This document shows, piece by piece, positions 5,988 through 13,163 of a stretch of 20,586 nucleotides of DNA (its first letter is position 1; each line of letters starts with the position of its first letter). The DNA lies in assembly GCA_035513175.1 (NCBI GenBank), contig DATKCN010000097.1, positions 1 through 20,586 on the forward strand. The letters are read 5' to 3'. Origin of the DNA: DATKCN01 sp035513175. Its GTDB lineage: Bacteria; Chloroflexota; Chloroflexia; Thermomicrobiales; CFX8. A program made the position numbers and the translations under genes. The notes under the pieces are model-generated. The model was given only the letters and a program-made list of their open reading frames with translations, did not search any database and had not been told where the DNA came from.

Positions 5988-7520
5988 ATGACAAACGTCA
6001 GCGACAGACGGCTCATTCACGTCCACCTGCTGCTCGCGCTGGCGATCGCGCTCGCGATGCTGCTCTCAGTCCTCGCGGTCCAGCCCGCCGCCGCGCTCGT
6101 GACCTTCGACGTGAACAGCACCGTCGACGCTTCCGACGCCGTTCCCGGCAATGGCGTCTGTGAGACCGCCACGGCTGGCGAGTGCACGCTGCGCGCGGCA
6201 ATCGAGGAAGCAAACGCACTGAGCGACGGGACTGAAGTCTTTTTCATCACCGTCTACAACCCCGGCACGTACGTCCTGAACGATCAATTGGTCGTCACCG
6301 GTCAGAACATCTCCATATTCGGCACGGGGAACGAACACGAGGTCATTATCGACGGCAATAACGCGACGCGCGTGTTCGATATCGGCGCCGCGAGCATCAG
6401 CATCTTCTGGGTGACGATCCAGGGCGGCAAGAACGTCAACTCCGTAGTCGTTGGCGGTCACTGGCACGGCGGCGCGATCCACAACCACGGCACCCTGACG
6501 ATGAGCAATGTGATCGTCCAGGACAGCGTCATCGCCAGTGACACGCCAGGCGCGGCAACTTGTACGACGCACTGTGGCGGGGCTATCTACAATGCTGCCA
6601 CCGCGTCACTGGACAACGTCGCGTTCGTCAACAACAGGAACGAGTTCGTCGACGCCGAGGCGCATGGAGGAGCCGTTGCCAATGCCGGCACGATGACGGT
6701 AACCAACGCGACCTTCAGCGGCAACAGCACGGCCGGCGGGCAAGGCAGCGCCATATACAACATCGGAACGTCGACGCTCAGCTACGTGACCGTGGCGGAC
6801 AACGGAGCAGGGCCGGCAATTGCACATGCCGGCGGCACGCTGGACATCACAGCGAGCATCGCCGCGAACAACACCGGCGACAATTGCCTTGGCAGCCTCA
6901 CTTCGGGCGGCTACAACCTCAGCGACGACGGAACCTGCACCGCCTCATTTACCGGGACGGGCGATCTGGACAACAATCCGAACGCCAACCTCGGTCCATT
7001 GGCCGACAACGGCGGGAACACCTGGACGCACGCCCTGTTGACCGGCTCGGTCGCCATCAACCACATCCCGCCCGGCGCCGTCGAATGCGGAACGACCGTC
7101 ACGACTGATCAGCGTGGCGAGTCGCGCCCACAGGGAGCGGGCTGTGACATCGGAGCGTTCGAGGTCATCTTCACACAGACCTACTTCCAGGCCTGCCTGT
7201 ACGCCGGCTCACTGTCGAAAGTTTCGTTCATCAGCGACAGCACCGCGACCACCGTGAACTGCGGGCGCGGCACAGCGGTGGTGCTGCTGGCGGGCGGCGA
7301 TGTCGGTGTCGACGTCTACCACGCCTGCCTGTACGCCGGGTCGCTCTCGAAGGTCGGAGAGACCGCGCCCACCAGCTGCGGACGGGGTGAGGCGATCAGC
7401 CTGGTGAAGGGAATCGACCTGCAGGGCTGCCTGTACGCCGGCTCCCTGTCGCGACTCAGCGCGTCGCCCCCGAGCGATTGCGGGCGCGGCGTTGTGGCGG
7501 GGTTGGAGACCGAACCTTAG
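5988..7520 (+). CDS. Secreted CSLREA/choice-of-anchor-Q type beta-helix protein
   Basis: 510 residues from ATG 5988 (GTGGAG upstream). Residues 1-36 form a signal peptide: RR, a hydrophobic stretch, and cleavage after A34-A-A36. Residues 38-78 match the CSLREA-type motif, here C66-T-L-R-A-A with C58. Residues about 85-340 are Asn/Gly-rich right-handed beta-helix repeats, with repeated GGAI.N and N.T.S patterns. At about 341-394 comes the Q-type closing block: DNGGN, a T..LL.GS.AI segment, DQRG and CDIGAFE. The tail holds three copies of a CLYAGSLS...CGRG unit starting at C403, C447 and C481, each with two cysteines that could pair. I infer an exported or surface-attached protein of adhesive or carbohydrate-binding type; no enzyme active site is visible. 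No LPXTG or membrane anchor follows, so the repeats may serve attachment. Confidence 0.8.
   Translation: MTNVSDRRLIHVHLLLALAIALAMLLSVLAVQPAAALVTFDVNSTVDASDAVPGNGVCETATAGECTLRAAIEEANALSDGTEVFFITVYNPGTYVLNDQLVVTGQNISIFGTGNEHEVIIDGNNATRVFDIGAASISIFWVTIQGGKNVNSVVVGGHWHGGAIHNHGTLTMSNVIVQDSVIASDTPGAATCTTHCGGAIYNAATASLDNVAFVNNRNEFVDAEAHGGAVANAGTMTVTNATFSGNSTAGGQGSAIYNIGTSTLSYVTVADNGAGPAIAHAGGTLDITASIAANNTGDNCLGSLTSGGYNLSDDGTCTASFTGTGDLDNNPNANLGPLADNGGNTWTHALLTGSVAINHIPPGAVECGTTVTTDQRGESRPQGAGCDIGAFEVIFTQTYFQACLYAGSLSKVSFISDSTATTVNCGRGTAVVLLAGGDVGVDVYHACLYAGSLSKVGETAPTSCGRGEAISLVKGIDLQGCLYAGSLSRLSASPPSDCGRGVVAGLETEP
7191..7500 (+). repeat. Three in-frame C-terminal repeats of the beta-helix protein
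   Basis: Copies begin at 7191, 7323 and 7425, with spacings of 44 and 34 codons. Each encodes (A/G)CLYAGSLS(K/R) followed by a short variable linker and CGRG. The DNA shares the core TGCCTGTACGCCGG in all three. The length variation lies in the linkers, not in the motifs. Confidence 0.85.
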
Positions 7521-7539
7521 GCGCCGTTGCTTCAACGTG

Positions 7540-7576
7540 AGGCGGCTGGCGGTCGCGCGACCTTCAGCCGCCTTTT
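7540..7576 (+). terminator. Intrinsic terminator of the beta-helix gene
   Basis: AGGCGGCTG (7540-7548) and CAGCCGCCT (7565-7573) form a perfect 9-bp stem followed by TTT. The loop contains the palindrome GGTCGCGCGACC. It lies 20 bases after the stop codon. Confidence 0.7.
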
Positions 7577-7628
7577 CGTGTCCGAGCGGTTCCGCGAGCC
7601 GCTGGAAACTCCTGCGGCACTCCCCTGG

Positions 7629-7637
7629 TGCTATCAT
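7629..7637 (+). promoter_or_regulatory. Extended -10 promoter of the first Uma2 gene
   Basis: TGCTATCAT has the TG extension and a TATCAT hexamer (five of six). No clear -35 is present. The second Uma2 gene has the nearly identical TGCTATGAT at about the same distance upstream of its start. Confidence 0.45.
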
Positions 7638-7703
7638 TCCATCAAGCTCGCGCGATGCCATCGCGCGAGACTCCCCGCCAATTCGACGGATGTGAGGCAC
7701 GTT

Positions 7704-8306
7704 ATGGCCAGCGCACACCTCGAGCTACTGCTGCGGTCGCCGGACGCGTCGTGGGACTACGCCCGCTGGGAGCGACTGCCTGACGACGGCAACCGCTATG
7801 AGGTGATTGACGGGGTGCTCTACATGTCAACCTCTCCGAGCCTCTTTCACGAATGGATTATCAAGCGCCTCATGCGACACGTCGGTGATCCGCTGGAAGA
7901 TCGGGGAGTCGCGTTCGCCTTCTCGTCCCGCGCCGGATTGTTGATGCCGGGCTGCGATCCCGCGCAACCGGACTTTCTCGTCGTGCGCAGTGAGCGGGCA
8001 GAGATTCTCTCCGAGGGCCGTGTGCGTGGCGTGCCGGACCTCATCGCGGAGGTGCTGTCGCCCGGCAACGCGGAGCAGGACATGAGCGTCAAGCGGGGCA
8101 CGTATGCCCGCGCGGGCGTCCCAGAATACTGGATCGTGCGGCCCTCCGCCCGCGATGTGCCGGTCTACACGCAGCCGGACGTCAGCAGCGGCACGTACGC
8201 GCACACGGCGATCGTGCCGAGTGACGGCGTGCTGGAATCCCCGACGCTGCCGGTGTCGTTCGCGGTCGCGGACCTTTTCGCCGGGGCGCCTGACACGACG
8301 CTGTAG
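7704..8306 (+). CDS. Uma2 family putative endonuclease (DUF820), copy 1
   Basis: 200 residues from ATG 7704 (GAGG upstream); the frame extends upstream but that part lies in the terminator and promoter region. Uma2 proteins have a PD-(D/E)xK restriction-endonuclease-like fold of unproven biological role and are expanded in Chloroflexota and cyanobacteria. Family blocks are RYEVIDGVLYM (31-41), PD90-FLVV, PDLIAE116VLSP, K130 and AGVPEYWIV (137-145). D90, E116 and a downstream Lys are the likely metal and catalytic residues. Copy 2 at 10066 is the same length and by my hand count identical at about 120 of 200 positions without a gap. It is followed after 61 bases by a toxin-antitoxin pair. Confidence 0.85.
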   Translation: MASAHLELLLRSPDASWDYARWERLPDDGNRYEVIDGVLYMSTSPSLFHEWIIKRLMRHVGDPLEDRGVAFAFSSRAGLLMPGCDPAQPDFLVVRSERAEILSEGRVRGVPDLIAEVLSPGNAEQDMSVKRGTYARAGVPEYWIVRPSARDVPVYTQPDVSSGTYAHTAIVPSDGVLESPTLPVSFAVADLFAGAPDTTL

Positions 8307-8367
8307 CACTCAGTGGGTGGGAATCACGACCGGTCCCGCTCTAGCGCCATGCGAGGAAGATGAAATT

Positions 8368-8592
8368 GTGACGAACCGCGACATGCTGCATCAAATGGTC
8401 GATAGCCTGCCGGAGAGTGAGTGGGACGCGGCAGCCAGGGCGCTGTATGTGCTACGCCTTCGGGCGACGCGGCCAGTCGACGATGACCCGGTGTCGGAAG
8501 AAGACACCGCGGCTATCGCGGAGGCTCGACGGTCACTGAGCAAGGGCCTCCTAATCCCTCACTCTGGCATCCAGCGCGACAACGTCTCCTGA
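8368..8592 (+). CDS. Antitoxin of a RelE/ParE-type toxin-antitoxin pair
   Basis: 74 residues from GTG 8368, preceded by GAGGAAGA at good spacing. The N-terminal half (LHQMVDSLPESEWDAAARAL) is a helix of the kind seen in RelB-like antitoxins. The C-terminal half (SEEDTAAIAEARRSLSKG) matches the EE..AI.EAR..L..G pattern typical of small antitoxins that wrap a RelE-type toxin. No DNA-binding domain is obvious. It is followed after 10 bases by the toxin, in the usual antitoxin-first order. Confidence 0.75.
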   Translation: MTNRDMLHQMVDSLPESEWDAAARALYVLRLRATRPVDDDPVSEEDTAAIAEARRSLSKGLLIPHSGIQRDNVS

Positions 8593-8602
8593 CGTCCTCG
8601 GC

Positions 8603-8857
8603 ATGTGGTCTATCCACTGGAGTCGCTCCGCTGAACGCGACATCCGTCGCCTATCTCCATCTACACACATTCGAGTCCTCGCCGCGATCGAGCGCCTTGC
8701 GGAGAACCCCGAGATCGTTGACATTCGCCCACTCGTTGGCGAGCGCGATCTCTGGCGGCTTCGGGTCGGGGACTACAGAGTGCTGTTTCTTTTCGAGCCG
8801 GTTGAGAACATGATCGTGATCGCACGCGTGTCCCACCGGCGCGATGCATATCGTTGA
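8603..8857 (+). CDS. RelE/ParE superfamily toxin
   Basis: 84 residues, the usual length for this superfamily, whose members cleave mRNA on the ribosome (RelE) or poison gyrase (ParE). The hallmark pattern is present: an N-terminal IHWSRSAERDIRRL, a central IRPLVGERDLWRLRVGDYRVLF, and a C-terminal IVIARVSHRRDAYR with basic residues that could act in RNA cleavage. The sequence does not decide between RelE and ParE activity. The start ATG 8603 has no strong ribosome binding site, which suits translational coupling to the antitoxin 10 bases upstream. Only 21 bases separate its stop from the convergent LLM gene. Confidence 0.85.
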   Translation: MWSIHWSRSAERDIRRLSPSTHIRVLAAIERLAENPEIVDIRPLVGERDLWRLRVGDYRVLFLFEPVENMIVIARVSHRRDAYR

Positions 8858-8878
8858 TAATGGTGGCAACGCTGTCAG

Positions 8879-9868
8879 TCACGCGTCCAGCAGCGGCAGC
8901 ACCTCGTTCATCAGCCGGTCGAGCTGCCCGAACTGATCCCAACCCGCGACGCGCAGCGTGACCTCGTCGAAGCCGACATCCCGCATCACCCGCAGCCGCT
9001 CGGCGCACTGCTCGGGCGTGCCGGTCGCCACCCAGCCATCGATCACCTCCGGACCGAAGTCGGTCGTGTAGTACACGTCGAGGAAGCGCTTCGACTCGTC
9101 CAGCGCGGCCTGACGATCCTCGTTTATGTTGATGTTGTGATACAGATGGGTTTCGATGCTGCCGGGCTCGCGGCCCTGCCGCTCGGCGTACTGGCGGATG
9201 AATCCGATGCGCCAGCGCAGGTCTTCCGGGTCGTACAGCGAGGTCTCCCAGCCGTCGGCGTGGTTGACGACGCGCCGCAGGGTGCGCTCGATCAGCTCGC
9301 GGTTGCCCTCGTAGCCGAAGCCGCTGCGGCCCGCGTTATTGGCGATCCAGATCGGCGGGCGGGGTTGCGCGGCGGGCTTTGGCTCAATGGTGATGTTCTC
9401 GCAGCGGTAGTGCTCGCCCTCGAAGCTGACGTTGTCCTCGGTCCACAGCCGCTTGATGAGCGCGATCCACTCGATAAGGCGCTTGACGCGGTCCTTCGGC
9501 TCCAGCCCATACAGCTCGCCTTCGATGCGCCCACCCTCCTGCGGGACGATGCCGGTGCATGCCACCAGCACCGTGCGACCGTCGGCCAGCAGGTCGAGAC
9601 TGGCCCACTGATACGCGAGCAGCACCGGATCGCGTAGCGGGAAGCTGGCCATGCAGGCCGGACCGATGCGCACCGTGCTTGTGCGGGCGGCGATGCCGGC
9701 AAGCAGCGCGATCGACTCCATGCGGGGCTTGCCGAGCAACGAGTCGCCAACCCAGACAGACGCGAACTGCCCGGACTGGTCGGCGATCTCGGACATCTGC
9801 AGCATCTGCTCCGCCGTCGTCGCGCCGAAGAGCACGCCGCGGTTGGGGAGCGTCAGACCGATCTTCAT
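8879..9868 (-). CDS. LLM class flavin/F420-dependent oxidoreductase
   Basis: 329 residues with AGGAGG just before ATG 9868. The bacterial-luciferase-like TIM barrel shows in MKIGLTLPNRG at the start, VWVGDSLLGKPRMESIALLAGIAART (about 38-63) and TSTVRIGPACMASFPLRDPVLLA (about 63-85). Later come SFEGEHYR and PPIWIA, and the closing GTPEQCAERLR block. Such enzymes use FMN or F420 to oxidise or hydroxylate small organic substrates. The sequence does not tell which cofactor or substrate is used. It stands alone on the minus strand between two accessory-type gene groups. Confidence 0.85.
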   Translation of the reverse strand: MKIGLTLPNRGVLFGATTAEQMLQMSEIADQSGQFASVWVGDSLLGKPRMESIALLAGIAARTSTVRIGPACMASFPLRDPVLLAYQWASLDLLADGRTVLVACTGIVPQEGGRIEGELYGLEPKDRVKRLIEWIALIKRLWTEDNVSFEGEHYRCENITIEPKPAAQPRPPIWIANNAGRSGFGYEGNRELIERTLRRVVNHADGWETSLYDPEDLRWRIGFIRQYAERQGREPGSIETHLYHNININEDRQAALDESKRFLDVYYTTDFGPEVIDGWVATGTPEQCAERLRVMRDVGFDEVTLRVAGWDQFGQLDRLMNEVLPLLDA

Positions 9869-9886
9869 CGAGCCTCCTCTTGATTC

Positions 9887-9914
9887 GGGACGCGGGACAC
9901 GGGATGCGGGACGC
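9887..9914. repeat. Degenerate heptanucleotide tandem array B (4 units)
   Basis: Four 7-base units with consensus GGGACGC: the first and last are exact and the middle two differ by one base each. It lies 18 bases upstream of the LLM start. Same unit as array A. Confidence 0.7.
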
Positions 9915-10001
9915 GGATGGCACGTCAGATTGGATGCATGATCGCGCAGTAGAGAGGCGAGAGCAACAGGCAGTGGCGGTGGTTGGTCACCACAAAGCGA
10001 G

Positions 10002-10010
10002 TGCTATGAT
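10002..10010 (+). promoter_or_regulatory. Extended -10 promoter of the second Uma2 gene
   Basis: TGCTATGAT carries the TG extension and TATGAT (five of six). A weak TTGGTC lies 16 bases upstream of the hexamer. It parallels the TGCTATCAT of copy 1. Confidence 0.45.
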
Positions 10011-10065
10011 GTTCCCAGCCACTCGGCGCTGGCATGCCCGTTTCGCGGAAGCAGAGAGGTCAGTC

Positions 10066-10668
10066 ATGGCCGTCGTCCATCCCGAGCTCCACATGAGATC
10101 GTCCGACACGGCGTGGTGCTACGACCGCTGGCAACGCCTGCCCGACGACGGCAACCGCTACGAAGTGATCGACGGAGTGCTGTACATGTCGACCGCGCCA
10201 GGACAGTTCCACCAGTGGATCGTCGTGCAGTTGATCGCGCTCATCGGTTTACCGTTGCGTGCTCAGGGAGTTGCGTACGTCTACACTGCGCCTATTGGCG
10301 TCATCATGCCAGGCGCGGACCCCGTGCAACCGGATTTCCTGCTGGTTCGCCAGGATCGAGTGGGATTCGTCAGCGACACCCGGATTACGGCAGCTCCCGA
10401 TCTGATTGCCGAGGTGCTGTCGCCCAGCAACGTGGAACACGACACGGAGACGAAGCGCCGCGCCTATGCACGCGCCGGCGTGCCGGAGTACTGGATCGTC
10501 CGCCCCGCCACCCGCGATGTGCTGGTCTGCTGGCAACCCGACGAGAGCCTGGGTGACTACGCGCAACGCCGTCTCGTGCCCCCGGACGGCATGCTCGAAG
10601 CGGCGACGTTGCCGGTGCGCGTCACCGTCGCGGAGCTGTTCGCGGGGGCGCCGGACACCGAGCTGTGA
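10066..10668 (+). CDS. Uma2 family putative endonuclease (DUF820), copy 2
   Basis: 200 residues from ATG 10066 (GAGAGGTC upstream). It has the same domain and same length as copy 1 at 7704, with all blocks conserved: RYEVIDGVLYM, PD90-FLLV, PDLIAE116VLSP, K130, AGVPEYWIV and the shared C-terminus LFAGAPDT.L. The most variable stretches are residues 51-80 and 95-110. The gene stands alone, with its own promoter, between the LLM gene and the convergent dehydrogenase pair. The two copies look like an old duplication or independent members of an expanded genome family. Confidence 0.85.
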   Translation: MAVVHPELHMRSSDTAWCYDRWQRLPDDGNRYEVIDGVLYMSTAPGQFHQWIVVQLIALIGLPLRAQGVAYVYTAPIGVIMPGADPVQPDFLLVRQDRVGFVSDTRITAAPDLIAEVLSPSNVEHDTETKRRAYARAGVPEYWIVRPATRDVLVCWQPDESLGDYAQRRLVPPDGMLEAATLPVRVTVAELFAGAPDTEL

Positions 10669-10689
10669 CTCGGCGCCACGGTTAGTTCC

Positions 10690-11790
10690 TCACGGCTCAT
10701 CGCTCAACCGTGCGAGTGGCAGCAGCGACAGCTCAGCGGTGACGCGGTCGAACCAGTCGATAACCTCGACGTGCAGCGGGATGCCGCGCTCGCGCCGTTC
10801 CCGCTCCGCCTCGAACTCCGGCAGGCCGGGGTAGTACACCCGATCGTGTCCCGGCGCGGGGGGAGTTTCCTCCAACGTCTCCAGCATGCGGTCCATGGTG
10901 TCCTTGAACTCGGCCACGTCGGTGAAGGCCGCGATGTCGAAGGCGGCGAAGAAGTGCCGTGGACGCGTGTCGCGCTCGATCATGCGAGGGATCGAGCCGG
11001 ATAGCAGGGTCGTCATGATCTCGACAAACAGTCCGAGGCCGTAGCCCTTGTGCGAGCCCTGCTCACGGGTGCCGCCAAGAGGCAGCAGGTAGTAGTCGTC
11101 GTCGGCCGGGGCAGGAACCGGCTCCGAGACCGGCGTCCCGTCCAGCCCGGCGATCCAGCCCGGCTCCAGCAGCGCCCCGAGCCGCCGCGATAGCCCGATC
11201 TTGTTGCTGGCAATGGTCGACATGGCCGCGTCGAAGAGCACGAACGGCATGCGGTTGGCTGGGGCGGCGTAGGCGATCGGGTTCGTGCCGATGCGGGGCA
11301 CGGCGCCGAAGGTGGGCGGCACGAGCAGGCTCGACGCAGTCATGCACAGCCCGATCATGTTCTCCTCGGCCGCCAGCATCGCGAAGTGACCGATGCCGCC
11401 CAGGTGACCGCTGTTGCGCATCGTCACCGCGCCGACGCCCACGTTGCGCGCCTTCTCAATCGCCAGGCGCATGGCCGGGAAGCCCTGCATGATCCCCAGC
11501 CCCCGGTCCCCGTCGATCGTCGCGGTGGCGGGGCTCTCGCGCTCGATGATCCAGCGTGGGTCGGGATTGTGGACGCCCGCGCGGTACCAGTCGACGTAAC
11601 GGCGCAGCATGTTCGAGACGCCGTGGGTCTCGACCCCGCGCAGGTCAGCCATGACCAGCGCGTCGGCGCCATCCGCCGCGTCGCCGTCAGGCACGCCAGT
11701 CGCCACGAAGATCGCCGTCACCGTCTCCCGCAAGGCCCTCTCGGCGACACGAATCTCATCCTCGGCGCTGACGTGGAATCGTTCGAGCAT
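10690..11790 (-). CDS. Malate/lactate/ureidoglycolate (Ldh2-type) dehydrogenase, copy A
   Basis: 366 residues with GAAGGAGG before ATG 11790. It belongs to the Ldh2/malate/ureidoglycolate dehydrogenase family (not the Rossmann malate dehydrogenase), which oxidises 2-hydroxyacids with NAD(P). Signature DLRGVETHGVSN holds R51 and H56; NSGHLGGIGHFA holds the catalytic H129; FGAVPRIGTNPIAYAAP and GSHKGYGL follow. The substrate cannot be read; malate, lactate, ureidoglycolate, sulfolactate and 2,3-diketogulonate enzymes all belong here. It lies 112 bases downstream of a paralog on the same strand; both probably derive from tandem duplication. The spacer between them holds facing heptamer arrays that could separate their expression. 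Confidence 0.88.
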   Translation of the reverse strand: MLERFHVSAEDEIRVAERALRETVTAIFVATGVPDGDAADGADALVMADLRGVETHGVSNMLRRYVDWYRAGVHNPDPRWIIERESPATATIDGDRGLGIMQGFPAMRLAIEKARNVGVGAVTMRNSGHLGGIGHFAMLAAEENMIGLCMTASSLLVPPTFGAVPRIGTNPIAYAAPANRMPFVLFDAAMSTIASNKIGLSRRLGALLEPGWIAGLDGTPVSEPVPAPADDDYYLLPLGGTREQGSHKGYGLGLFVEIMTTLLSGSIPRMIERDTRPRHFFAAFDIAAFTDVAEFKDTMDRMLETLEETPPAPGHDRVYYPGLPEFEAERERRERGIPLHVEVIDWFDRVTAELSLLPLARLSDEP

Positions 11791-11806
11791 GGGGCCTCCT
11801 TCGGGA

Positions 11807-11834
11807 GGGCCGGGGGACGAGGGCCGAGGGCCGA
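11807..11834. repeat. Degenerate heptanucleotide array C1 (4 units)
   Basis: Four 7-base units, two of them exactly GGGCCGA and two differing by one base. It faces array C2 29 bases away. Confidence 0.7.
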
Positions 11835-11863
11835 GTAAAGGACAGGGGCCTTGTTCTCTCCCC

Positions 11864-11898
11864 GCGTCCCTCGGCCCTCAGCCCTCAGCCTTCGGCCC
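11864..11898. repeat. Degenerate heptanucleotide array C2 (5 units), inverse of C1
   Basis: Five 7-base units with consensus TCGGCCC, the exact reverse complement of the C1 unit; two are exact. C1 and C2 can pair into a hairpin of about 20 bp. It begins five bases after the stop of the upstream dehydrogenase, so as RNA it could act as a terminator or stabiliser. Confidence 0.7.
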
Positions 11899-11902
11899 TG
11901 CG

Positions 11903-13006
11903 TCACATCGTCTCCAGCCGCGCCAGACCCAGATCGTCCGTGCAGCGGTTGAACCAGTCGATCACCTCGCGGTGCAGCGGGATGCCATTGACGCGCCGGT
12001 CGATCTCGGCCTCGTGCTCAGGTAGACCGGGATAGATGACCTGCTCGTGGTCGGGCGTGGGCGGGGTCTCTTCCAGCGTTTCAAGCATGCGGTCCATCGT
12101 GTCCTTGAACTGCTCGACGTCGCCGAAGGCGGCAATATTGTAGGCGGCGAAGTGGTGCCGGGCCCTGGCGTCCGGTTCCAGCATGTTGGGTATCGCGCTG
12201 CCGAGCACGGTGCACAGCACCTCGACCATCAGCCCCAGCCCGTAGCCCTTGTGCGAGCCCTGCTCCCGATTTCCGCCGAGCGGCAACAGGTTGTGGGCGC
12301 CAAGCGCATACATCTCGCCAGCCGGAACGGGACGCCGCTCCATGATCGGCGTGCCGTCCGGCTCCGAGATCCAGCCCGGCTCCATGTCGGCGCCGACGCG
12401 CCGGGCCAGCCCGATCTTGTTGCCCGAGATGGTGGAGGTTGCGGCGTCGTAGAGCAGGTAAGGCTTGCGGCGGGCCGGGGCTGCGATCGAGATCGGATTC
12501 GTGCCGAGCCGGGGCACCGCGCCGAAGGTCGGCAGCACGAGCACGCTCATGGCGGTGAGACAGATGCCAACCATGTTCTCATGGGCCGCCTGCATCGCGA
12601 AATGTCCGACGGCGCCAAGATGCCCGCTGTTGCGCAGAGTGACGACACCGACGCCTGTGCCGCGCGCCTTTTCGATCGCGATGCGCATAGCCTTCGTGCC
12701 CTGCATGATGCCCAGTCCGCCGTCGCCGTCAATCGACGCAGTGCCGGGAAACTCGCGCTCGATGCGCCACTGAGGCGTCGGGTTCATCCGCCCGGTCTTG
12801 TACCACTCGACGTAGGCGCGCAGCATGTTAGAGACGCCGTGCGTCTCGACGCCGCGCAGGTCGGCCATGACGAGCACGTCCGTGCCATCCGCCGCGTCCT
12901 CCGGCGGCACGCCCATCCGCTCGAAGATGGCGGTCACCGTCTCTCGCAGGTCAGGTTCCGCCACGCGGACCTGATCTTTCACCGGGACATGAAATCGATC
13001 GAGCAT
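11903..13006 (-). CDS. Malate/lactate/ureidoglycolate (Ldh2-type) dehydrogenase, copy B
   Basis: 367 residues with GGAGG before ATG 13006. Same family and same landmarks as copy A: R51 and H56 in RGVETHG, H129 in RNSGHL, then GAVPRLGTNPI and GSHKGYGL. By hand count the two are identical at about 72% of the first 150 residues. The main differences are in the segment before the LLPLGG motif (about 225-243), where copy B has extra residues (GEMYALGAHN). Such differences near the active-site lid may give a different substrate. It is the first gene of the pair, with a possible -10 element (TATACT on the minus strand) at 13121-13126. Confidence 0.88.
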   Translation of the reverse strand: MLDRFHVPVKDQVRVAEPDLRETVTAIFERMGVPPEDAADGTDVLVMADLRGVETHGVSNMLRAYVEWYKTGRMNPTPQWRIEREFPGTASIDGDGGLGIMQGTKAMRIAIEKARGTGVGVVTLRNSGHLGAVGHFAMQAAHENMVGICLTAMSVLVLPTFGAVPRLGTNPISIAAPARRKPYLLYDAATSTISGNKIGLARRVGADMEPGWISEPDGTPIMERRPVPAGEMYALGAHNLLPLGGNREQGSHKGYGLGLMVEVLCTVLGSAIPNMLEPDARARHHFAAYNIAAFGDVEQFKDTMDRMLETLEETPPTPDHEQVIYPGLPEHEAEIDRRVNGIPLHREVIDWFNRCTDDLGLARLETM

Positions 13007-13074
13007 CTATCCTCCACAAGAAGCGCTGAGTGCTGAGTAACGGGAGAGCCCGGCGCATGCGCGGCGCGAAACTC

Positions 13075-13102
13075 CTATCCGCCAACCGCTATCCGCTACC
13101 CG
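13075..13102. repeat. Degenerate heptanucleotide array D (4 units)
   Basis: Four 7-base units of consensus CTATCCG (units 1 and 3 exact, unit 4 one change, unit 2 two changes). Just before it, at 13025-13038, GCTGAGT is repeated twice exactly, also with a period of 7. Both lie in the 157-base divergent spacer between the dehydrogenase pair and the acyl-CoA ligase, which has no gene. Confidence 0.65.
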
Positions 13103-13120
13103 CTCGCCAGCAACGGGCGT

Positions 13121-13126
13121 AGTATA
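13121..13126 (-). promoter_or_regulatory. Possible -10 element for the dehydrogenase pair
   Basis: The minus strand reads TATACT here (five of six). I see no good -35 at 16-18 bases. The plus strand reads TAGTATAGG across the same bases, so it could also serve the divergent ligase gene. Confidence 0.25.
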
Positions 13127-13163
13127 GGCGCAATGAGTGAATCGGTTGTCGTTGAAGTGAGGG

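Noticed and set aside
7629..10668. Composite mobile element bounded by the two Uma2 genes
   Set aside because: Both genes point the same way, DNA identity is moderate, and there is no transposase or terminal repeat.
12047..13036. Plus-strand open frame of 329 residues
   Set aside because: It is antisense to Ldh2-type copy B, whose family motifs are unmistakable; long antisense frames are expected at this GC content.
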